From Flavobacteriaceae bacterium (GTDB lineage Bacteria > Bacteroidota > Bacteroidia > Flavobacteriales > Flavobacteriaceae): a stretch of DNA of 45,186 bases. Below the pieces are notes generated by a model that did no database searches, was not told the DNA's origin, and saw only the letters and a program-made list of their open reading frames with translations. The DNA lies in contig CANFNV010000014.1 of the NCBI GenBank assembly GCA_947448525.1, positions 1 through 45,186 on the forward strand. The letters are read 5' to 3'. Numbering within the stretch: position 1 is the first letter of the stretch; each line of letters opens with the position of its first letter. The translations under genes were made by a program, and so were the position numbers. Below, piece by piece: positions 40,428-45,186 of this stretch.

Positions 40428-40440
40428 CCTGAGTATCAGG
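40428..40440. promoter_or_regulatory. CCTGAGTATCAGG palindrome in the thiolase leader
   Basis: Arms CCTGA and TCAGG with a GTA centre lie 15 nt upstream of the ATG and downstream of the -7 element, so they would be in the 5' leader and could act as an operator or block ribosome access. It is GC-rich for its surroundings. Confidence 0.35.
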
Positions 40441-40463
40441 TGATTTTTAGTTTGTTTGTTATG

Positions 40464-40471
40464 CAAATTTA
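40464..40471 (-). promoter_or_regulatory. -7 promoter element for thiolase
   Basis: The minus strand reads TAAATTTG (TAnnTTTG), 51 nt before the ATG at 40412. Confidence 0.5.
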
Positions 40472-40612
40472 CTATTTTTTAAGGAAAATTCATTTTTAGG
40501 ACAAAGAAATCCATAACATATTTATGTGTTTTAAAATAATCTGTTCTATTTAATTGATTTTTAATCATTTCATAAAATTGTTCTTTTAATATGTAAAAAA
40601 ATAATATAAAAT

Positions 40613-40644
40613 GTTGTAAATATTATATTGTTACGTTACATTTG
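40613..40644 (+). promoter_or_regulatory. Promoter of the tRNA cluster
   Basis: TTG (40614-40616) is followed after 20 nt by TACATTTG (40637-40644), a good Bacteroidota promoter with both boxes. The first tRNA begins at 40690. Confidence 0.65.
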
Positions 40645-40689
40645 CAACCGCTTAAAGAGAAAAGTTCATACTATTATATATTTGATTTT

Positions 40690-40776
40690 GGAGAGTTGCC
40701 TGAGTGGCCGAAAGGACATGTTTGCTAAACATGCGTATGGGAAACTGTACCAAGGGTTCGAATCCCTTACTCTCCG
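40690..40776 (+). tRNA. tRNA-Ser(GCT)
   Basis: This is an 87-nt cloverleaf. Acceptor GGAGAGT pairs with ACTCTCC, the anticodon stem is CATGT/ACATG with loop TTGCTAA, and the long variable arm (TGGGAAACTGTACCA region) is that of serine tRNA. The T arm is AAGGGTTCGAATCCCTT. CCA is not encoded. It is the first of three tRNAs in a row. Confidence 0.95.
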
Positions 40777-40787
40777 CTTTTATCTTT

Positions 40788-40862
40788 CGGGGTGTAGCGT
40801 AGCCCGGTTATCGCGCCTGCTTTGGGAGCAGGAGGCCGCAGGTTCGAATCCTGCCACCCCGA
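40788..40862 (+). tRNA. tRNA-Pro(TGG)
   Basis: This is a 75-nt cloverleaf with acceptor CGGGGTG/CACCCCG, anticodon stem CCTGC/GCAGG and loop TTTGGGA giving TGG. The T arm is GCAGGTTCGAATCCTGC. CCA is not encoded. It lies 11 nt after tRNA-Ser. Confidence 0.95.
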
Positions 40863-40887
40863 CTTTCATGATTTATTTATGGAAAAT

Positions 40888-40961
40888 GGTTCCATAGCTC
40901 AGCTGGATAGAGCAACGCACTTCTAATGCGTAGGTCGAAGGTTCGAATCCTTCTGGGATCA
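40888..40961 (+). tRNA. tRNA-Arg(TCT)
   Basis: This is a 74-nt cloverleaf with acceptor GGTTCCA/TGGGATC (two G-U pairs). The anticodon stem is ACGCA/TGCGT with loop CTTCTAA giving TCT, and the T arm is GAAGGTTCGAATCCTTC. CCA is not encoded. It is followed by a terminator. Confidence 0.95.
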
Positions 40962-40970
40962 CTTGTACCG

Positions 40971-41005
40971 ATAGCCTCTAAATTATTTTTAGGGGTTATT
41001 TTTTT
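40971..41005 (+). terminator. Intrinsic terminator after the tRNA cluster
   Basis: ATAGCCTCTAAA (40971-40982) pairs with TTTAGGGGTTAT (40988-40999) through 12 pairs, two of them G-U, around a 5-nt loop, followed by TTTTTT. Confidence 0.8.
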
Positions 41006-41480
41006 GTCTTTAAGTTTAAAATTTTCAAGAAACTAAATAATTTGATTTGAAAGTAGAACTATATCGCTAAGGAATTAATCAAATAAAAAACACTTTTTTT
41101 GAATTTATATTTTCAAAGCTAAGTCTTTAAGACGTAAAATAATTCTTAAGTTATTATACTTTGGGATATTTTTTTTATTTTCTCAATTTTATAATGCAAG
41201 TCAAAATAGTTCCTGCATTTTTAACTGAGAATTGATTTTTTTGTTTCACCCATTTTTCTTTTTCATTTAAGTAATATTAGAAAAAGTATTTTATTTTGAA
41301 TTATAACTTGCGGTTCCTTTTAAACTAATTTAGAAAACACGAAATAGTAAAATTCGTATAATTTTACTTTGATTTAATTTTTAAAAATTGTTGCAACTAA
41401 ACTAATAATTTCTATAAAACAATAATTGGATTTATTGAAGAACTACAAGCATTGTTAAGCGGTATTAGTCTAGTTAAATA
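41006..41480. other. AT-rich intergenic region without a gene
   Basis: This is about 475 nt between the tRNA terminator and the rplT terminator. I see no ORF of interest. One hairpin, AGTAAAATT-CGTAT-AATTTTACT at 41346-41368, is visible but has no U tract. No integrase, attachment-like repeat of a tRNA 3' end or promoter-gene pair is present. Confidence 0.5.
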
Positions 41481-41482
41481 AA

Positions 41483-41510
41483 AAAATCCCAATCTTTCGA
41501 AAGGGATTTT
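41483..41510 (-). terminator. Intrinsic terminator of the thrS-infC-rpmI-rplT operon
   Basis: AAAATCCC (41483-41490) pairs with GGGATTTT (41503-41510), with an internal CTTTCGAAAG that can extend the hairpin. On the minus strand it is followed by a U run. It lies 38 nt after the rplT stop. Confidence 0.85.
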
Positions 41511-41548
41511 AAATATGTAAGTAAGTTAAACTGGTTGTACAAACGTTT

Positions 41549-41893
41549 TTATTTCACTTTTTTAACAACAGCTTTGAAAGCTTCTGGGTGATTCATTGCT
41601 AAATCAGCAAGAACTTTACGGTTCAATTCGATACCGTTAGCTTTTACTTTGCCCATAAATTGAGAGTAACTTAAACCTTCTAATCTAGCACCGGCGTTAA
41701 TACGCATAATCCATAGAGCACGGAAGTTTCTCTTGTTTTGTTTTCTGTCGCGATAAGCATAAACCATCGCTTTTTCAACTGCGTTTTTAGCAACAGTCCA
41801 AACGTTTTTACGACGACCAAAGAAACCTTTGGCTTGCTTCATTATTTTTTTTCTTCTTGCTCTTTTAGCAACTGAATTTACTGATCTTGGCAT
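41549..41893 (-). CDS. rplT: 50S ribosomal protein L20
   Basis: The 114-residue basic protein begins [20 protein letters not shown] and continues [40 protein letters not shown] and [20 protein letters not shown], all diagnostic of L20. L20 binds 23S rRNA early in large-subunit assembly and in several bacteria represses its own operon. It is the last gene of the unit, 171 nt after rpmI, a fairly long gap that could hold regulatory structure, although I could not identify one. A terminator follows. Confidence 0.98.
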   Translation of the reverse strand: MPRSVNSVAKRARRKKIMKQAKGFFGRRKNVWTVAKNAVEKAMVYAYRDRKQNKRNFRALWIMRINAGARLEGLSYSQFMGKVKANGIELNRKVLADLAMNHPEAFKAVVKKVK

Positions 41894-42064
41894 AATTTTC
41901 TTGTTTTTTTGTAGCAGGCGTCCCGAATTTAATCAAAGGAACTTAAGGCCGTACTCCAAGGTTATTTAAAATTGTTTTAACCTAAAGATTATCAAAGCAA
42001 TAGTAATTAGTTATTAGACAAAAGTTTTAGACTTATGACTAATAGCATTTTTACTGATGTTTTA

Positions 42065-42262
42065 CTAGATAATTCTTAATTGTTGTTTAATGCTTTTCAT
42101 ATCTGTACTGTGAACCAATGCAGAATGTGTTAAAGCTAATTTACGCTTTTTAGATTTCTTTGTCAAAATATGACTTTTGAAAGCGTGCTTTCTTTTAATT
42201 TTTCCAGAGCCAGTAACTTTGAATCGTTTCTTAGCACTAGATTTTGTTTTCATTTTAGGCAT
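42065..42262 (-). CDS. rpmI: 50S ribosomal protein L35
   Basis: The 65-residue, very basic protein begins [20 protein letters not shown]. It continues [20 protein letters not shown], the L35 signature. It ends with [11 protein letters not shown]. It sits between infC (111 nt upstream) and rplT in the conserved translation operon. Length and start are standard. Confidence 0.98.
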   Translation of the reverse strand: MPKMKTKSSAKKRFKVTGSGKIKRKHAFKSHILTKKSKKRKLALTHSALVHSTDMKSIKQQLRII

Positions 42263-42373
42263 AATTTCCCTAATTTATTTAAATTTAACTTACTTACTTA
42301 CTATTTTTGAGTGATTAGTAATTAACTTAAGCTATTAGTTTAAAACTATTTGCTTTTCGTTCATTGCCAATTA

Positions 42374-42928
42374 CTATTTTTTCTTCTTCGGAGCAATATA
42401 CATTATCATTCTCTTTCCTTCAAGAACAGGTAATGCTTCTACTTTACCATGATCTTCAAGATCTTGAGCTAAACGCAATAATAAAATTTGCCCTTGTTCT
42501 TTATAAATGATTGATCGTCCTTTAAAAAATACAAATGCTTTCAACTTTGCTCCTTCTTTTAGGAATTTCTCAGCATTTTTTCTCTTAAATTCATAATCAT
42601 GTTCGTCTGTTTGAGGGCCGAAACGAATCTCTTTAACTACAATTTGTGTAGATTTAGCTTTTAATTCTTTATCACGTTTTTTCTGCATGTAAACGAACTT
42701 TTTATAGTCCATAATTTTACATACTGGTGGTTCAGCATTAGGCGAAATCTCTACCAAATCCAACTCGAATTGGTCCGCAAGACGCATAGCATCGGCAGTT
42801 TTAAAAATACCTGGTTCTACATTGTCTCCAACAAGACGTACTTCAGGCACCCGAATAAAATTATTTATTCGGTGTTCATCTTTTTTTTCTACTCGAGGTT
42901 GATAACCTCTGTTGTTTCTAATTGCTAT
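42374..42928 (-). CDS. infC: Translation initiation factor IF-3 with non-canonical start codon
   Basis: IF-3 keeps ribosomal subunits apart and checks the start codon. The frame carries the N-terminal domain from [18 protein letters not shown] through [20 protein letters not shown] and [20 protein letters not shown]. The C domain follows ([20 protein letters not shown], ending [10 protein letters not shown]). A start at the GTG at 42850 would give only 158 residues and lose the conserved N-terminal strand. Upstream codons read [20 protein letters not shown], which is family sequence, and there is no ATG, GTG or TTG before them. The likely start is ATA at 42928 (giving an IAIRNN-type end, 184 residues) or ATT at 42922; an in-frame stop lies four codons further up. 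A rare start codon in infC allows IF-3 to autoregulate. The thrS stop is 16 nt upstream. Confidence 0.9.
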   Translation of the reverse strand: MAIRNNRGYQPRVEKKDEHRINNFIRVPEVRLVGDNVEPGIFKTADAMRLADQFELDLVEISPNAEPPVCKIMDYKKFVYMQKKRDKELKAKSTQIVVKEIRFGPQTDEHDYEFKRKNAEKFLKEGAKLKAFVFFKGRSIIYKEQGQILLLRLAQDLEDHGKVEALPVLEGKRMIMYIAPKKKK

Positions 42929-42944
42929 GGCTTTATTGTTTTAA

Positions 42945-44891
42945 TTAAACTGTAAATACTTTTAATGTTTTGCTTATTTCTTCATTTACAATTGTTGCAA
43001 ATTCTTCAATTGTAACAGTACTATTTCCTTTTCCTTCTTGTCCATGACGTCGAATAGAAATGGTATTATTTTTTTCTTCTTCTTCTCCAACAATTAACAT
43101 AAATGGGGTTTTTTGCATTTCTGCATCCCTTATTTTTCTTCCAATCGACTCATTTCTATTGTCAATTTGGGCGCGAATGTCGTGATTTTCTAGCAGATTT
43201 AAAACTTTTTTAGCATAATTTTCATATTTATCACTCAAACACAATATTAATGCTTGCTCTGGCATTAGCCAAAGAGGAAAATTTCCTGCTGTATGTTCGA
43301 TCAAAATAGCTATAAAACGTTCCATTGAACCAAAGGGAGCTCTGTGAATCATTACCGGTGTATGTAATTCATTGTCAGAACCTTTATAAGTAAGTTCAAA
43401 TCGTTCAGGCAGATTATAATCTACTTGAATTGTGCCTAATTGCCATTGTCTACCCAAAGCATCTTTAACCATAAAATCCAATTTTGGACCATAAAATGCC
43501 GCTTCGCCATAAGCAACAACTGTTTTTAATCCTTTGTCAGTGGCAGCATTTATAATTGCATTTTCAGCTTTCTCCCAATTTTCATCGCTTCCAATATACT
43601 TGTCTCTATTTTCTTGATCCCGTAATGAAATCTGTGCTGTAAAGTTTTCAAATCCTAATGATCCAAAAACATACAACACCAAATCGATTACATTTTTGAA
43701 TTCTTGATCCAATTGATCTGGCGTACAAAAAATATGAGCGTCATCTTGAGTAAATCCTCTTACCCGAGTTAAACCATGTAACTCACCACTTTGTTCATAT
43801 CTATAAACCGTACCAAATTCGGCATAACGTTTAGGTAAATCTTTGTAAGACCATGGTTTAGTATTAAATATTTCGCAGTGATGAGGACAATTCATGGGTT
43901 TTAATAAAAACTCTTCACCATCAGCGGGAGTTGTTATTGGTTGAAAACTATCAGCGCCATATTTTGCATAATGCCCAGAAGTTACATAAAGTTCTTTTTG
44001 TCCAATATGCGGAGTAACCACTTGTTCATATCCGGCTTTTTTTTGAGCTTTTTTCAAAAACTGCTCCAATCTATCTCTTAAAGCAGCTCCTTTTGGTAAC
44101 CACAAAGGTAAACCTTGTCCAACTTTTTGAGAAAACGCAAACAATTCTAGTTCTTTTCCAAGTTTTCTGTGATCTCTGCGTTTAGCTTCTTCCAATAGTT
44201 CTAAGTAATCCGTCAAATCTTTCTGCTTCGGAAATGAAGTTCCATAAACTCTGGTCAGCTGTTTATTTTTTTCGTCACCACGCCAATAAGCTCCAGCAAC
44301 ACTCATAATTTTCATAGCTTTAATGATTCCTGTATTCGGAATGTGTCCTCCACGACATAAGTCAAAAAAGTTAGCATGGTCGCAAAAAGTAATCGAGCCG
44401 TCTTCTAAGTTCGAAATTAACTCAGTTTTATATTCATTGTCTTTATATGCTTCTAATGCTTCAGCTTTAGAAACAGCACGCATTTTAAATTCATGCTTTT
44501 CTCTGGATATTTCTAAAACTCGATCTTCAATATCTTTAAAATCAGCGTCTGTAATTTTAGTATCACCAAAATCTACATCATAATAAAATCCGTTGTCAAT
44601 AGCTGGTCCAAGAGTTAGTTTTATACCTTTATACTTTTCTTCCAAAACTTGCGCCATAACATGAGAGGTAGAATGCCAAAATGCTTTTTTACCTTCTTTG
44701 TCATTCCAAGTATACAAAATTAATGATCCGTCAGTCGTTAATTCCGTCGAAGTTTCTACAGTTGAACCATTAAAAGCTGCTGAAATCACATTTCTTGCTA
44801 ATCCTTCACTGATGCTTTTTGCAACATCTATGGGAGTCGAACCATTCGCGAACTCCTTTATCGAACCGTCAGGTAGAGTAATATTTATCAT
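42945..44891 (-). CDS. thrS: Threonyl-tRNA synthetase
   Basis: The 648-residue class II synthetase joins threonine to tRNA-Thr. It has an N-terminal TGS domain ([20 protein letters not shown]) and an editing domain with [15 protein letters not shown] and the metal-type [10 protein letters not shown]. The catalytic core has motif 2-like [20 protein letters not shown], the zinc-site Cys and His in [14 protein letters not shown], and motif 3 [15 protein letters not shown]. The anticodon-binding domain is at the C terminus ([20 protein letters not shown]). It is the first gene of the thrS-infC-rpmI-rplT operon, with infC 16 nt downstream. A TATATTTG element lies about 21 nt before the ATG. Confidence 0.98.
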   Translation of the reverse strand: MINITLPDGSIKEFANGSTPIDVAKSISEGLARNVISAAFNGSTVETSTELTTDGSLILYTWNDKEGKKAFWHSTSHVMAQVLEEKYKGIKLTLGPAIDNGFYYDVDFGDTKITDADFKDIEDRVLEISREKHEFKMRAVSKAEALEAYKDNEYKTELISNLEDGSITFCDHANFFDLCRGGHIPNTGIIKAMKIMSVAGAYWRGDEKNKQLTRVYGTSFPKQKDLTDYLELLEEAKRRDHRKLGKELELFAFSQKVGQGLPLWLPKGAALRDRLEQFLKKAQKKAGYEQVVTPHIGQKELYVTSGHYAKYGADSFQPITTPADGEEFLLKPMNCPHHCEIFNTKPWSYKDLPKRYAEFGTVYRYEQSGELHGLTRVRGFTQDDAHIFCTPDQLDQEFKNVIDLVLYVFGSLGFENFTAQISLRDQENRDKYIGSDENWEKAENAIINAATDKGLKTVVAYGEAAFYGPKLDFMVKDALGRQWQLGTIQVDYNLPERFELTYKGSDNELHTPVMIHRAPFGSMERFIAILIEHTAGNFPLWLMPEQALILCLSDKYENYAKKVLNLLENHDIRAQIDNRNESIGRKIRDAEMQKTPFMLIVGEEEEKNNTISIRRHGQEGKGNSTVTIEEFATIVNEEISKTLKVFTV

Positions 44892-44911
44892 TGCTAAATT
44901 TTTATGGACTG

Positions 44912-44919
44912 CAAATATA
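44912..44919 (-). promoter_or_regulatory. -7 promoter element for the thrS operon
   Basis: The minus strand reads TATATTTG (TAnnTTTG), 20 nt before the thrS ATG. The next 267 nt up to the window end are AT-rich with no ORF that I can support; a TTTG box at the expected -33 distance is not visible. Confidence 0.5.
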
Positions 44920-45186
44920 TAAGATTAACAAAAGACATACAATATATATAGGTATATTATGTGAAGATTTTTTAGCCTTTAAATTTCTTTTCATTTTCTT
45001 AAACCTTTTTTTTGGTTATCATTATATAGGTTTTGGATAATAGGTTGTATTTGTTAAGATTTATGGAATATAGTTGATTATTTGACTACAAATTTCTTTT
45101 AAGCAAAAAAACTTTATGAAACAAACTACAGAATGTCAATGTTTTAAAAAATACTTTTAAAAAAGGTTTTTAAAAGATTTGCAAGG

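Noticed and set aside
40628..40897. 89-codon ORF across the tRNA genes
   Set aside because: It is simply tRNA sequence read as codons.
41346..41368. AGTAAAATT-CGTAT-AATTTTACT hairpin as a terminator or small RNA
   Set aside because: No U tract follows on either strand and no promoter precedes it; A/T arms of nine are plausible by chance in this composition.
40888..41480. tRNA-Arg as an integration site with an element in the following gap
   Set aside because: There is no integrase, no duplicated tRNA 3' end and no gene in the gap; a normal terminator follows the tRNA.
1..45186. CRISPR array
   Set aside because: No set of regularly spaced identical repeats was seen; the short iterated words have no spacers of constant length.

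Overview
The window is an AT-rich chromosomal stretch from a member of the Bacteroidota, most likely Flavobacterium or a close relative. The evidence is the gene content (DUF6266, DUF6155, DUF1599, DUF3817, DUF349 and Flavobacteriaceae-type short proteins), lipoproteins with SC lipoboxes, weak Shine-Dalgarno sites, and many copies of the Bacteroidota -7 promoter element TAnnTTTG a short way upstream of starts. I see no prophage, insertion sequence, CRISPR array or plasmid functions. Most of the window reads as core chromosome with one small accessory patch.

Layout. 1-1053 is the 3' part of a YadA-head-like tail-fiber/S74 chaperone protein. 1.5-3.4 kb is the accessory patch: a decayed fasciclin tail, a DUF6266 gene, a G-rich stretch with a possible 47-residue ORF, and a small helix-turn-helix protein. 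3.6-5.7 kb holds mnmE and a lipoprotein. 6.0-10.5 kb is a polyphosphate operon (sixA-like, ppk1, ppx, S33 lipoprotein hydrolase). 10.6-12.4 kb is an acyl-CoA ligase. 12.5-15.0 kb pairs an LTA-synthase-like sulfatase with a membrane-anchored CX5R phosphatase. 15.2-18.2 kb is a minus-strand set with a DoxX/MauE-thioredoxin fusion, a TlpA-like lipoprotein, tpiA and DUF1599. 18.4-21.8 kb has folP, rlmH, pyrD and HMG-CoA lyase. 22-28 kb has an unknown protein, an OmpA protein, a thioesterase, an MscS/YbdG channel, DUF3817, DUF6155 and an SF2 helicase. 28-32.3 kb has clpS, prmA, a Cys/Met PLP enzyme divergent from an Lrp regulator, and DUF1826. 32.4-40.4 kb is a long minus-strand run (thiolase, NlpC/P60, class III aminotransferase, TPR, aroE, DUF349). 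40.7-41.0 kb has three tRNAs (Ser, Pro, Arg). 41.5-44.9 kb is the classical thrS-infC-rpmI-rplT translation operon.

The most useful second-look items are as follows. infC has no ATG/GTG/TTG start at its full-length N terminus and appears to begin at ATA or ATT. A 23-nt near-perfect palindrome lies between the lrp gene and the divergent PLP enzyme. A recurrent set of quasi-tandem 'word' repeats sits at gene edges, and one copy (19 nt identical to an intergenic copy) encodes part of the MnmE G domain. A fasciclin tail lies in frame directly after the DUF6266 stop. I did not find a convincing new multi-gene system; the nearest candidates are the LTA-synthase/phosphatase pair and the G-rich small ORF next to DUF6266.
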